In this document: piece by piece, positions 9,004-17,611 of the stretch | How positions within the stretch are numbered: the stretch's first letter is position 1 | Layout: each line of letters opens with the position of its first letter | Assembly: GCF_038070105.1 (NCBI RefSeq) | Contig: NZ_JBBPBZ010000001.1 | Span: 186,001-250,000 of the forward strand | From: Methylocystis sp. IM3 | Lineage (GTDB): Bacteria; Pseudomonadota; Alphaproteobacteria; Rhizobiales; Beijerinckiaceae | DNA length: 64,000 bases | Direction: 5' to 3' | The notes under the pieces: model-generated | Told to the model about the DNA's origin: nothing | What the model saw: the letters and a program-made list of their open reading frames with translations, nothing else | Database searches by the model: none | Position numbers and translations under genes: made by a program

Positions 9004-10228
9004 AGAGCGCCTCTTTCACAGGGTCCGGATAGAGGTCGGAGAAATCGAGGTCGCGCTTCACAAAGACGAGAATTCTCGTACCCTGATCGACGTAGATCGT
9101 CGGCGGAATGTGAATCTCGTCTTTCAGCGCCTCTACGGCCATGCGCGTGATCGCTTGCGAGGTCGACTGGGCCCCGATCTGCCGCGCGCTCAAGAGCACG
9201 GAGTTCTGATTGCCCACTATGGGCACGAGCTGGCCCGTCACTGGATCGAGCGCATATTGCGGGCTCGTTGCAAAATTTTGATTTTGGCCGAGCGAGGCGA
9301 CGAATTGCGCGACGCCGCCGGTGAGGGTCAACAGAGCGGCGTTTCCGAACCTGTCGAGAAAATGCTTGTCCACCTCGCCTGCGAGACCCGAGCGGCCAAG
9401 ATTATCCGTCCCATAGGATCCGAGCATCAGCGACACGCCGTCGGCGCGCAGCATGCGCGTCCAGATGATCATGACGCGCGACTGCCCCCGGACAATTCCT
9501 GAGCGGTATTCGCCCGTGAGCATCGTTCCCTTGGGGATAAGGACCCGACGCCCGTCGAAGGAATAGACGTCTTCGCTCACCGACGCCCTCACATTTCCTG
9601 GAAGGTCGGACTGAATGGCGGTTTCCAGCACGCCGGGGATCATGAAGCCCTGCGGCACCAACGCATCGATCCGCGTGTGCTTCACAGCCCGGGCCCGCGT
9701 CACGTCATTTTCGGCGTTGCGAAGGAAGCGGCGGTTCGGGTCTTCCTCGTCCCTCTCGGCGCCGGCCCTTGCAGCGGGATCGACCGACGCCGTTCCTTCC
9801 CGGTCGTTGATCGCGAGCATGGGCGAACGAAGGCGGGCCTCCAGTTTCGCTTCGGCTTCCTTGCGCAGCCGTTCGAGCTCCGCCAGGCGCCGCGCTTCGC
9901 TATCGTCTGGCCTCGGTTCTGTAACGGGCTGAGGGCCAACCACAGCGGCAGGCTGCGGCGCCGGGGGCGCGGGAATCACGAATTTAGCGGATTCGACTTT
10001 TGGCGGCGGCCGGTCGAAAGACGCGCCCGGTTGGAGCCTTGCGGTCGCAAATGACTCGTCGCCGGCGTTCTGCGGCTTACTTTGCTTGCGACTCGACGCG
10101 TACCACATGAGGGCGATGATGGCGGCGGCAAGAACCGCGACCGCGCCCAGCGCCACATTTGGGTTCGACGACTGGCGCGTGACCGTCTCGTTCGCGAGCC
10201 GGCCTTCTTCCTCGAAATCAGCAGCCAT
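8888..10228 (-). CDS. virB10: VirB10 core-complex protein (TrbI family)
   Basis: Spans both membranes and forms the outer core with VirB9 and VirB7. 446 residues: short cytosolic tail, one membrane segment at about 25-45, a Pro-rich periplasmic stretch (about 70-105), a charged helix, then the C-terminal beta barrel-like domain with SVDPAARA, GFMIPGVLETAI and the closing RDLDFSDLY. The family usually ends soon after that last motif; here some 45 extra residues follow, and these lie over the start of virB11. Whether this tail is functional is unclear. The gene begins 15 bases after the virB9 stop. Confidence 0.95.
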   Translation of the reverse strand: MAADFEEEGRLANETVTRQSSNPNVALGAVAVLAAAIIALMWYASSRKQSKPQNAGDESFATARLQPGASFDRPPPKVESAKFVIPAPPAPQPAAVVGPQPVTEPRPDDSEARRLAELERLRKEAEAKLEARLRSPMLAINDREGTASVDPAARAGAERDEEDPNRRFLRNAENDVTRARAVKHTRIDALVPQGFMIPGVLETAIQSDLPGNVRASVSEDVYSFDGRRVLIPKGTMLTGEYRSGIVRGQSRVMIIWTRMLRADGVSLMLGSYGTDNLGRSGLAGEVDKHFLDRFGNAALLTLTGGVAQFVASLGQNQNFATSPQYALDPVTGQLVPIVGNQNSVLLSARQIGAQSTSQAITRMAVEALKDEIHIPPTIYVDQGTRILVFVKRDLDFSDLYPDPVKEALYELKHPKRPRRDQNSALGDPAGVLPERGRAHSGLVTKP

Positions 10229-10243
10229 GATCCGGCGCTCCTG

Positions 10244-11110
10244 TTATTGCTGCAAGCTGGCGCTCGGCGCGAGGCCGTTTGAGAGAAAGTTCGTCAAGAA
10301 GCCGCCCTCGGGCGCATGGACGGCCTGGATTTCGGGTTGCACATCCGTCTCTTGCGCCCTTGGCGGCGGATCAGGTTCGGCGCGCATGTTGAAGACGCAA
10401 GCGGTCGCGGCCCCGTTGCGCATCGTCCATTGACCGGCTGTGCGATCGACGACAATCATCTCGCCCTCGCGCCGGTAGTTCACGAGGGTCTCGGACCGAT
10501 CGGGATTGACCAGGAAGATGCCGGGAACGTCCCCGGAAAACCGAAAATACGTTTTGGTCCCGTCGTCGAAGACGTGCTCGGGTTTCACGTGCGGCGCGCC
10601 TTTGTAGCTGTAATCGAAGTTTCGGATCGCCGAGCTCTCGGCGTTCCGCTTATTGGGGAAGGCTGCAAGCTCGCGCGCCTTCTCCAAGAGCCGCGCGTCC
10701 GCTTCTTCGTCCGGATAGGTGAAGCGGACTTTGAACACGACCCGACGATCGTGTCCGCTGCTCGTGCGCAAGATGAACGAATAGATTCGCTTCCTCGTCG
10801 TCACGACGGTCATGTTCGTGACCGCATCCGGCTCCAGTGGCTTGATAAAAAGAAATTGCTTCGATTGATCGGGCACCGCCTGCCAGCCAATTGTGTCTCC
10901 GAGCGCGACCGTCGCAATTTTCTCGTCGTCATGGAGAACGATGATCGTCGAGACGCCCCGCGTTCCCCAGATCGTGACGACGTTATCCTTCTCGAAAGGC
11001 ACCGTGCGCAGACGCGAATCTGCCGGAACCGGCAAAGGCGCGCGCTCAGCGGCGGCGGGCGACGACAAAACGGCGGCGAGCAGGAGGCTTGCAAGCAAAA
11101 CTTTCGTCAT
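10244..11110 (-). CDS. virB9: VirB9 outer-core protein
   Basis: Periplasmic protein that joins VirB7 and VirB10 in the outer-membrane core. 288 residues from the ATG at 11110, opening with a signal peptide (MTKVLLASLLLAAVLSSPAAA). The two-domain VirB9/TrbG layout is clear: an N-terminal beta domain (FEKDNVVTIWG, FIKPLEPDA) and a C-terminal domain with YSYKG, FDDGTKTYFRF and the conserved run VNYRREGEMIVVDR. The start is set by the signal peptide and by the ATGA overlap with virB8; a longer frame upstream is only the shadow of virB8. Confidence 0.95.
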   Translation of the reverse strand: MTKVLLASLLLAAVLSSPAAAERAPLPVPADSRLRTVPFEKDNVVTIWGTRGVSTIIVLHDDEKIATVALGDTIGWQAVPDQSKQFLFIKPLEPDAVTNMTVVTTRKRIYSFILRTSSGHDRRVVFKVRFTYPDEEADARLLEKARELAAFPNKRNAESSAIRNFDYSYKGAPHVKPEHVFDDGTKTYFRFSGDVPGIFLVNPDRSETLVNYRREGEMIVVDRTAGQWTMRNGAATACVFNMRAEPDPPPRAQETDVQPEIQAVHAPEGGFLTNFLSNGLAPSASLQQ

Positions 11111-11856
11111 TGCTGGCCTCCTCCGCCAAGCGGAGCCACAGTTTCCTGGTCTTTGCGATACTCGACGACTTGAAACCCGAGCGGGTTGTCGAAGCGCCAC
11201 TCGTTGCGCATCGGCTCCTGCGTGTAGCGGAACCTGACATTCGCGGCCCAATGCTCGATGACCTGTTCGCGCTCATTTGTTCGCGTCGTCATGAACCGAA
11301 CTGCCGCCGTTGCGGGCGCCTTGGGGTTATCCATCCAGCCATGCGTGAGAAAGTTCACGCTTTTGACATAAACCTTGACGCGTCCGGTCGGACCCAAGAG
11401 TTTCATTGGGCTGTTTGGATTGGTTAGGGAAAATTGTTCCGCGAGCTCTTTGCTGGCGCTTCCGCTTGAGAGCAGCGACGCGAGCTCGAAATTATCCCTC
11501 AGGGCCGGGGGATCGTAGGTTTCGCGCGCGCGGATGAAACGGACGATGTTCGCTTGCGTCACCGCCTCGCGCTCGGAAATCGGCCCCCCGCTCTCAAGCG
11601 GCCGAGCAACCTCGACATAGCCCGTCGACTTGTCCACCAGGAGCGTCACGACTTCGGTGGATTTCAAGGGAATGAGCATGAACAGGGCGACGAGCGCCGC
11701 GAGAAGCGCGAGGCCAATCAGGCTTGCGACGACGCGCCAGGCGTTTCTGGAGAGCTCGAGCCGGCGGTAGATGTCGCGCTCCCAGCGCGCTCCATCGTGA
11801 TAATAGCTATCGTTCACCAGCGGCGACCGCCCGCCGGCCTGCACATCGTCAGACAT
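11107..11856 (-). CDS. virB8: VirB8 inner-membrane scaffold protein
   Basis: Bitopic inner-membrane protein that nucleates T4SS assembly. 249 residues: a short cytosolic N terminus with a Tyr/Trp-rich patch (SYYHDGARWERD), one membrane segment (about 38-64), then a periplasmic NTF2-like domain containing YVEVARPLE, RFIRARETYDP and a C-terminal RFRYTQEPMRNEWRFDNPLGFQV, the family's conserved stretch. It follows virB6 after 6 bases and overlaps virB9 by 4, as expected in a tightly coupled operon. Confidence 0.95.
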   Translation of the reverse strand: MSDDVQAGGRSPLVNDSYYHDGARWERDIYRRLELSRNAWRVVASLIGLALLAALVALFMLIPLKSTEVVTLLVDKSTGYVEVARPLESGGPISEREAVTQANIVRFIRARETYDPPALRDNFELASLLSSGSASKELAEQFSLTNPNSPMKLLGPTGRVKVYVKSVNFLTHGWMDNPKAPATAAVRFMTTRTNEREQVIEHWAANVRFRYTQEPMRNEWRFDNPLGFQVVEYRKDQETVAPLGGGGQQ

Positions 11857-11862
11857 GGATTC

Positions 11863-12918
11863 CTATCTCTGTTCGCGGCGAAGTTGAGCGGCGCGGCTTT
11901 CAATTAGGGCAGCCGCCACCTGTTCCGCGCGGGGGTCGTAGCCGCGCTGCACGGTGGCGCCGCCTGGACCGATTGAGTATCCGCCGCCGCTTGGCGGCGG
12001 CAGCGCAGTTTGGCGGTAATCGTTGCCGCGCCAGTCTCGCCAAAGCCGCCAGGCGCCTTGCGCCCGGCCTTGAAGGTCGATGACGTCGCGCAGCGCGTAG
12101 CCGCCAGCGACCGAGGCTGCGATTTGGAGGGAAAGCGGCAGCAAGGCGCTTCCGACGCCGCAAAGGATCAAGAATGGCGCGATCACCGTCATTGCGGACG
12201 ATGCGTCCGTGATCGATCCCAAATTGGTGATGGTGGAGTTCATGAGCGTCAGCAGAAATCCAAGGATTCCGTAAACGACGACCGGGACGATCGCATATTG
12301 CGCGCAGGTGCGCAGCCACCCGGTGAAGAGGACCGAGCTAAAGTTGAAGAGCGCCATCGCGATGAACAGCGGCCCCAGCCCCAGCAGCACGAAGAGAGCG
12401 ATCTTGCCGACCAGGACGAGGCTCACGGCGATCGTGATGAAGACGACTGCGGCGATGAGCAGCACGATTGCGAGCAGCGAGAGGCCGATCGCGGCGCCCC
12501 AGCCGCCGGAAGCGGCCACAGTCTTGCCCGCCGTGAGCGCGTTGGTGAAGAGCGTCGAAAGCGTGGAGGAAATCGAGTTTTCCGGCGTGCCGCAGTTCGT
12601 CCCGCCGACGCCCGAGCAAACCGCCGTCGCCACGCCGTCTGCTCCTTTCGTGAACACATCCACGACGATCGACGAGAAATCGCCCCAGCTGAAGGCCAAT
12701 GTGTAGATGGCGCCGATGCGAAAGATGCGCCATAGGAACGCGCCCGCTGTCAGCGGCGCGCGCCCGTAGATCATTTCATATCCCCAATATGCGACGTAGA
12801 TCGTCAACGCCACGGTGAACACCGGCGCAAGGCCAGAGGAGATGGACTGATAAATCTGTTGCACCGCCGAAGCGGCGACGGTGTCCACCTTCTGGAAAAG
12901 CGCCGAGATAATGTCCAC
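11863..12918 (-). CDS. virB6: VirB6/TrbL polytopic channel protein
   Basis: Polytopic inner-membrane component thought to line the translocation path. 351 residues with at least five or six hydrophobic segments (about 30-50, 65-85, 140-175, 178-200, 205-230, 240-265). The N terminus contains PVFTVALTIYVAYWGYEMIYGRA, characteristic of the family, and the soluble C-terminal tail is rich in Gly, Arg and Pro. Between the first segments lies a Cys-containing loop (SGVGGTNCGTP). The start ATG at 12918 is preceded by an AG-rich site. Confidence 0.93.
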   Translation of the reverse strand: MDIISALFQKVDTVAASAVQQIYQSISSGLAPVFTVALTIYVAYWGYEMIYGRAPLTAGAFLWRIFRIGAIYTLAFSWGDFSSIVVDVFTKGADGVATAVCSGVGGTNCGTPENSISSTLSTLFTNALTAGKTVAASGGWGAAIGLSLLAIVLLIAAVVFITIAVSLVLVGKIALFVLLGLGPLFIAMALFNFSSVLFTGWLRTCAQYAIVPVVVYGILGFLLTLMNSTITNLGSITDASSAMTVIAPFLILCGVGSALLPLSLQIAASVAGGYALRDVIDLQGRAQGAWRLWRDWRGNDYRQTALPPPSGGGYSIGPGGATVQRGYDPRAEQVAAALIESRAAQLRREQR

Positions 12919-12934
12919 GGCGGTTCCTCCTTTT

Positions 12935-13114
12935 TTAGCGATTTATCGGGAGAAGCGGCCCGCAATCGCTCGCCGCTGCAAAGGCTCGTCCAAAAGACCA
13001 CACAGAACTGTCGCGCGTGCAGGGCGCTATCAGGTCCCTATGCGCGCAAGCCGAGAGGGCCGTTAGCGCTATCCCGAGCGTGACGATGAAAGCGCCTCTG
13101 GCAATTCTTCTCAT
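12935..13114 (-). CDS. Small VirB7-like lipoprotein
   Basis: A 59-residue lipoprotein: basic start MRRIARGAF, hydrophobic run, lipobox LSAC, then a short mature part ending CGPLLPINR with two further cysteines. VirB7 proteins are small lipoproteins that anchor the VirB9 ring in the outer membrane; size, lipobox and place between virB5 and virB6 fit, although VirB7 sequences are poorly conserved. Start ATG 13114 is chosen because AGGAG is 10 bases upstream; an earlier in-frame ATG at 13138 would overlap the end of virB5. Confidence 0.7.
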   Translation of the reverse strand: MRRIARGAFIVTLGIALTALSACAHRDLIAPCTRDSSVWSFGRAFAAASDCGPLLPINR

Positions 13115-13127
13115 TGCGCTTACTCTC

Positions 13128-13850
13128 CTACTGCCCAACCAGCGTGGCCTTCGAAGCGTCGTACGACCACATGTTCGCTAGCTTCGATTGAGCGGCGAGA
13201 TCCTGCTGTTGCTGAGCATTCAGGGCGGCGTTCGTCAGGTTCACGGTGCCGATCAATTCGTTGACGGTCTGACCCGTTTGAGTCTGGATTTGCGAGTTTT
13301 GGTCGATCGATCCCTTGATGTCCGGCGCCGAGCCAATTTGTCCCGCCGCCCCTCTGAAGCCCGACGACCTCGTCACCGAGGCGGCTTGAGCGCCCGACAC
13401 CGCGGCGGTGATGGCGGCGGAGGTGTTGACCGCGCCCGTGTAAGCAAGGTCGGTCGTCGACGCCGCCGAGGTCGCTCCGGTGAGCGTTTTGGCGAGATTG
13501 AGACCATTGATGATCGAAGACGCCAACGAGCCATAGGAGCCAAGCCCGCCCATCGACAGGGACCCGCCGCCAAGCAGCGAGCTGAGGTCCGGCGCGCTCG
13601 AGAGCGAGAAGCCGCCAAGGCCAATCGAGGACAGGCCTCCCGTGGACCGATCGCCCGTCACCGCCGCCAGCGTGTGATTGACCGTCTCGAGAATTTGCTG
13701 GTTGGTGTTCATGATCTGGGCAGTGTTCTGCGCGGTCTGCGTCGCCTGGGTCAGCGTCGCCGTGTCGATAACCGGGACTTGCGCCAATGCGGCGGCGCTA
13801 AGGAGCAACCAGCTCCCGAGCGACAATGAAAGCAGCGGCTTCCTGATCAT
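13128..13850 (-). CDS. virB5: VirB5-like pilus-tip / TrbJ-type protein
   Basis: Secreted 240-residue protein. A signal peptide (MIRKPLLSLSLGSWLLLSAAALAQ) is followed by a long Gln/Thr/Asn-rich helical region (TQTAQNTAQIMNTNQQILETVNHTL), as in the VirB5/TrbJ family of minor pilus subunits. The central part is rich in Gly and Ser (SSLLGGGSLSMGGLGS). The C terminus, YDASKATLVGQ, matches the end of the neighbouring protein at 13918-14568. Start ATG 13850 has AGGAG upstream and gives a clean signal peptide. Assignment rests on position plus sequence style; VirB5 proteins vary widely. Confidence 0.75.
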   Translation of the reverse strand: MIRKPLLSLSLGSWLLLSAAALAQVPVIDTATLTQATQTAQNTAQIMNTNQQILETVNHTLAAVTGDRSTGGLSSIGLGGFSLSSAPDLSSLLGGGSLSMGGLGSYGSLASSIINGLNLAKTLTGATSAASTTDLAYTGAVNTSAAITAAVSGAQAASVTRSSGFRGAAGQIGSAPDIKGSIDQNSQIQTQTGQTVNELIGTVNLTNAALNAQQQQDLAAQSKLANMWSYDASKATLVGQ

Positions 13851-13917
13851 GATCTGTCTCCTCTGGCCTCGCCTCACGGTCCCGTGGAACGCGGGACGAC
13901 AGTCGCATTTGTGTCAG

Positions 13918-14568
13918 TCATTGCGGGGGCCCTATGAGCGTCGCTTTGGCCGGATCGAAGGCCAAAGCATTGGCCGCCCGGCTCGCGCCGGCGATAAGGT
14001 TCAGCCCACGCTGATTGAAGAGCTGCGCCGTCAGGCTTGTCACCATGATCGCCTGGTTCCACGTTCCGCCGTTGTTGCTGCGCGCGCTGCTGTTTTGGTT
14101 CCAGGCGGACTGGGAGAGCGCGATCGCGCCGATGATGGCGCTGGCGATTTGCGTGTTGTTTTTGTTCCCTTGAATGCCGCTCGCGACCGCGCCCAAAGCC
14201 GCGACCGTCTGCGCCACTGTGTTCAGGTTCAGCGCTGTGACGCTCGTTCCACCGCCGATCACGGTAGTCTGGACAGCGCTCAAATCCATGTTGGAGACGA
14301 CGCCGGTGGTGGGCGCCGTCACATTGTTCGCTGAGAGGAGATCGCCGCCAACTGACGGCAATTGGCCCTGCCCCGGCGTCTGCAGGCTTGCTGTAATCCC
14401 CTTCGAGGGTTGCAAGGTCGATTCCTTGTAGACCCGCGCTTTGGCCGTGCAATCGGAGATGCTTTTTTCGGTGGTCTCCCGAGCGGCGTCGGTGACGGGC
14501 GTATCGGCGAAAGCCGGCCCAGCGGAGGCGAGAAGGGAGGCCGCCAGCGGAAATAGTCTATGCCGCAT
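13918..14568 (-). CDS. Secreted T4SS-associated protein, VirB5-related C terminus
   Basis: 216 residues with a signal peptide (MRHRLFPLAASLLASAGPAFA), no membrane anchor, and an Asn/Ala/Thr-rich body (NTVAQTVAALGAVASG, NGGTWNQAIMVTSLTAQL). It lies between virB4 and virB5, overlapping the virB4 stop by 11 bases, so it belongs to the operon. The last residues, FDPAKATLIGPPQ, mirror the YDASKATLVGQ end of the VirB5-like protein, which suggests a shared docking or assembly signal or an old duplication. The start is set by GGGAGG upstream of 14568. I know no named family for it. Confidence 0.75.
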   Translation of the reverse strand: MRHRLFPLAASLLASAGPAFADTPVTDAARETTEKSISDCTAKARVYKESTLQPSKGITASLQTPGQGQLPSVGGDLLSANNVTAPTTGVVSNMDLSAVQTTVIGGGTSVTALNLNTVAQTVAALGAVASGIQGNKNNTQIASAIIGAIALSQSAWNQNSSARSNNGGTWNQAIMVTSLTAQLFNQRGLNLIAGASRAANALAFDPAKATLIGPPQ

Positions 14569-16993
14569 GGGAAACCTCCCGCGTCGCGGAGCGCCAATTG
14601 CAAAAAATCGGAACCCACACGCGTGGGTCGTCCCCGACACGGGCGCGCAACTCTTCGCACTCCTGGACCGTGTCGACGTTCCCGGAGAGAACTTTGACGA
14701 TATCGAGCATGTTTGAGAGATCGAGCCGCGCGATGACCGAATCCTGATCGTGCTTGATCAGGAACTGGCGCGAGTCGGGATGCGTGTTGAGCACCCATTC
14801 GAATTCGCGCTCGGAGAGCTTGAAACCCGTCACATAGCTCTCGAAGTCCGCTTTGGGATTGGGGAAGAAGATGTTGGTCGGCGTCTGCTCGAGCAGCGTG
14901 TGCCCCATTGGGGAGGCGACGATATCCTTCGCCGACTGCGTGCCGAAGCCGACGATCCCGTTGAGCTTGCGGATGGTTTTCAGCTTGTCGTTGAGAAAGC
15001 CTGCGAACTTGTCGTCGGTCAGGATTTTCCAGCCTTCGTCGATGAACAGCATCATCGGATTGCCATCCATCATCCCCTCGATCCGGTGGAAGATGTAGCC
15101 GAGCGCCGCCGTGCGGATGTCGTCGTCATCCAGAACCTTGGTCATGTCGAAGCCGAACACGCCATTTGACGCCGACCACGAGTCGCGCTCGTTGTTGAAG
15201 AGCCATCCGCGAGCCTTGGTCCAAACATCGAACCTCGACGCCAAATCCTCTTGGCCGAGCTTCTCGCTGCCCCTGAGCAGATGCGCGACTTCCGCGAAGC
15301 GCCGATCCTTGGCGGGCACGGCGAAAATTTGATCGATCGCGCCCTCGACGATTTTAAGCTGATGGGCGCCAAGGTCCGAGCCGTCGCGGGGCCGCACCAT
15401 GAATTTCAGGAGGTCTTCGAGGAATTTGCGGTCTTCATGGGAGCCTGGAAGCTGCAGGGGGTTGAAGCCGGTTGGAACGCCGGGGACCAGCACTTCATAG
15501 CTGCCGCCCATGGCTCGGATGAGCGGATCGGCGCCGCGGTCCTTGTCGAAGAAGGCGACGCGCGGGCGCGACGTCACCCGCATGGCTTGGCAGAGCAGAA
15601 AACCGAGGCCGACGGTCTTGCCCGAGCCGGTCGGGCCCGTGACCGTGAAATTGCCGACCTGCCGGCGATGGAAGTTGAAGTAATAGGGGGTCTGGCTCGT
15701 CGTCTCCAGGACCGAGATCGCCGGCCCCCAGCGATTGCCCTCAGCCCTACCGACGGCGAAATTGTGGAGCGAGGCGAAGCCGACGAAATTACGCGAGGAG
15801 ATTAGGGAGCGTCGGGCAATATAGGCGAAATTCCCGGGCATCTGCGCCCAGAAGGCGGGCTCGGCGTTCATGTCCTCGCGGACGACGATCGTCCCGAAAT
15901 TCTGCAGCTCCTGCGTCGCCGCCTGAACGCATTTCTCCATTTCGCGGATGGAGCGGCCGAGCGCGCAGACGGTCAGATGGTGATAGCCGAGGACCGTTTG
16001 GCCGCTGACGAGCTCGTTGCGGGCGGTGTTGATCGCCGCCTCGACCTCCGTCCCCGCTTCGTCCGAAGCGGCGATCTGGCGCTCGACCTTGGCGACGTGC
16101 GACATGACCGGCGCGCGGTCTTCGAGCGCGAAGGACTGAGAGACGATCATTTCGTGCGGGACGCGCAGGAGGCCGTCGAGCATCCCGGCGCCCGTGTAGG
16201 CCGGATACTCGCGAATGGAGAGCATGGCGGCAAAACGGGTGTCGGCCTCCGACGCTCCCCTGAATTCAAGAGCCTTCTTGCCGAAGGTGATGCGCTTCGT
16301 CGGCAGATAGGCGTCGAGCGCCATGCGCGGCAGAGCCATGTGAAGCGGCGCCCCGCCGTTCAGCAGCTGCGCCAGGAACTCGCTGATCTCCGTGCAGACG
16401 GAGCCGCGGCGCATTCTGCATCCGAGGATTTGCGCCCCGTAGCTCGCCATCTCCCTGCAGAAATTGGCCGTGACGTCGCGCAGCTCCCGCTTGGCCTCGC
16501 GTTCGATCTCCTTTTCTTCGACGCCGAGCCCCTTGCGGAAAAAGCTCGTCGCCTTGTCCGCCATGCCGACCTTGCCCTGAAACCCCCGGCGAATGATCGT
16601 TACATAAAGATCGTTCACGAACATGCGTTTATGGGCCTGGTTCGCCATGTAGCGGCGATCGAGCTCCGCGCAGAAGAAATTGTCGAAGCCGCCGCCGATC
16701 TCTGGCGTCACTTCGCGCCGGATGATGTGGGAATAGACGGCGAAGCGGCTGTCGTTCATCGAGCGGATGAGCGTATTGCGGCTCGAGAGCCGCATATCGA
16801 TCTCCGCCTGGTCGGCCGTCTGAAAGCAGAAGCCGCCGACCTTAACGACCATCAGGAAGTGGCCCTCCTTGGTTTTGAGCATGTCCTCCTCGACATGCCG
16901 AAGATAAGGGACGTGCTTCGAGACCCCGGCCTCGCGGCCGCTTTGCGCCCCGAATTTCAAAGACTTGAGAATATGCGCGGAAAGCTTCGCCAC
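14558..16993 (-). CDS. virB4: VirB4 secretion ATPase
   Basis: Largest ATPase of the T4SS; energises pilus biogenesis and docks at the inner membrane. 811 residues, within the family's usual 780-850. The N-terminal CagE/TrbE/VirB domain covers about 1-420; the C-terminal RecA-like domain has Walker A GPTGSGKT (453-460), Walker B-like MMLFIDEGWKIL and the motif GFGTQSAKDI. Reads VirB4 throughout with no break. It begins 10 bases after the virB3 stop. Confidence 0.97.
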   Translation of the reverse strand: MAKLSAHILKSLKFGAQSGREAGVSKHVPYLRHVEEDMLKTKEGHFLMVVKVGGFCFQTADQAEIDMRLSSRNTLIRSMNDSRFAVYSHIIRREVTPEIGGGFDNFFCAELDRRYMANQAHKRMFVNDLYVTIIRRGFQGKVGMADKATSFFRKGLGVEEKEIEREAKRELRDVTANFCREMASYGAQILGCRMRRGSVCTEISEFLAQLLNGGAPLHMALPRMALDAYLPTKRITFGKKALEFRGASEADTRFAAMLSIREYPAYTGAGMLDGLLRVPHEMIVSQSFALEDRAPVMSHVAKVERQIAASDEAGTEVEAAINTARNELVSGQTVLGYHHLTVCALGRSIREMEKCVQAATQELQNFGTIVVREDMNAEPAFWAQMPGNFAYIARRSLISSRNFVGFASLHNFAVGRAEGNRWGPAISVLETTSQTPYYFNFHRRQVGNFTVTGPTGSGKTVGLGFLLCQAMRVTSRPRVAFFDKDRGADPLIRAMGGSYEVLVPGVPTGFNPLQLPGSHEDRKFLEDLLKFMVRPRDGSDLGAHQLKIVEGAIDQIFAVPAKDRRFAEVAHLLRGSEKLGQEDLASRFDVWTKARGWLFNNERDSWSASNGVFGFDMTKVLDDDDIRTAALGYIFHRIEGMMDGNPMMLFIDEGWKILTDDKFAGFLNDKLKTIRKLNGIVGFGTQSAKDIVASPMGHTLLEQTPTNIFFPNPKADFESYVTGFKLSEREFEWVLNTHPDSRQFLIKHDQDSVIARLDLSNMLDIVKVLSGNVDTVQECEELRARVGDDPRVWVPIFCNWRSATREVSHAA

Positions 16994-17003
16994 GATCGGC
17001 TCC

Positions 17004-17300
17004 TCAAGGCTTGTAGGAGTCGCCGCCCCAAAATCGGTGATTTCGGGTGATGGGGCATTTGCCGTAGCGCACGAGCAAAATGTCGACGAACCGATTGTCC
17101 CGCACCGTCAGCGCGTAAGCGAGGCCGTGGATGGGCGCAAACAGCAAAAATATCAGCAGGTTTTTGGTGTTGATGAAGATGAGAACGATGACGCACCATT
17201 CCATCACAAACAGCACATAGGGAACGCCGAGCATCATGGGTGGCCTTGTGAGCCCGCCGACAAGCGGATCGAGACGGGGCTTCGCCTGTTGCCGGATCAT
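17004..17300 (-). CDS. virB3: VirB3 inner-membrane protein
   Basis: 98-residue membrane protein with two adjacent hydrophobic segments (about 24-44 and 46-64) and the family phrases LVGGLTRPPMMLGVPY near the start and GKCPITRN near the end. VirB3 works with VirB4 and is fused to it in some systems. The start ATG shares its A with the virB2 stop (TGATG). A much longer frame upstream is a shadow of virB2 and virB1 and is not used. Confidence 0.93.
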   Translation of the reverse strand: MIRQQAKPRLDPLVGGLTRPPMMLGVPYVLFVMEWCVIVLIFINTKNLLIFLLFAPIHGLAYALTVRDNRFVDILLVRYGKCPITRNHRFWGGDSYKP

Positions 17301-17611
17301 CAGCCCTGCCCGTTTGTGAGCGACTGGACGATTTGCGCAGCGCCAAAGATCAGAGCCACGCCGACGATGACCGAGAAGGCCCAGGACCAGGGAATCCGCG
17401 AGGTGAGAGCGAGATAGCCGACGGCGGCCACGGCGACGGTGGCGGCCGTCGTCGCGAAGGTTCCCGTCATGAATTGCAGGACGCTCGTCAACGCGGTGTT
17501 CAGGGGCTGGAAGGTCGCCGTCTGCGCCAGGGCTGAATCGGGCCCGATAATCAGCGCCAATCCGACCATAACGCCCAGGAACATTGCGTCGGAACGCGAA
17601 AAAAACGTCAT
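17300..17611 (-). CDS. virB2: VirB2 major pilin
   Basis: 103-residue pilin precursor: a long signal peptide ending near PDSALAQ, then a mature part of about 73 residues with two hydrophobic helices (about 55-73 and 78-96) separated by a short basic loop TSRIPWS. This is the standard VirB2/TrbC layout. It lies between virB1 (4-base overlap) and virB3 (1-base overlap). Confidence 0.92.
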   Translation of the reverse strand: MTFFSRSDAMFLGVMVGLALIIGPDSALAQTATFQPLNTALTSVLQFMTGTFATTAATVAVAAVGYLALTSRIPWSWAFSVIVGVALIFGAAQIVQSLTNGQG

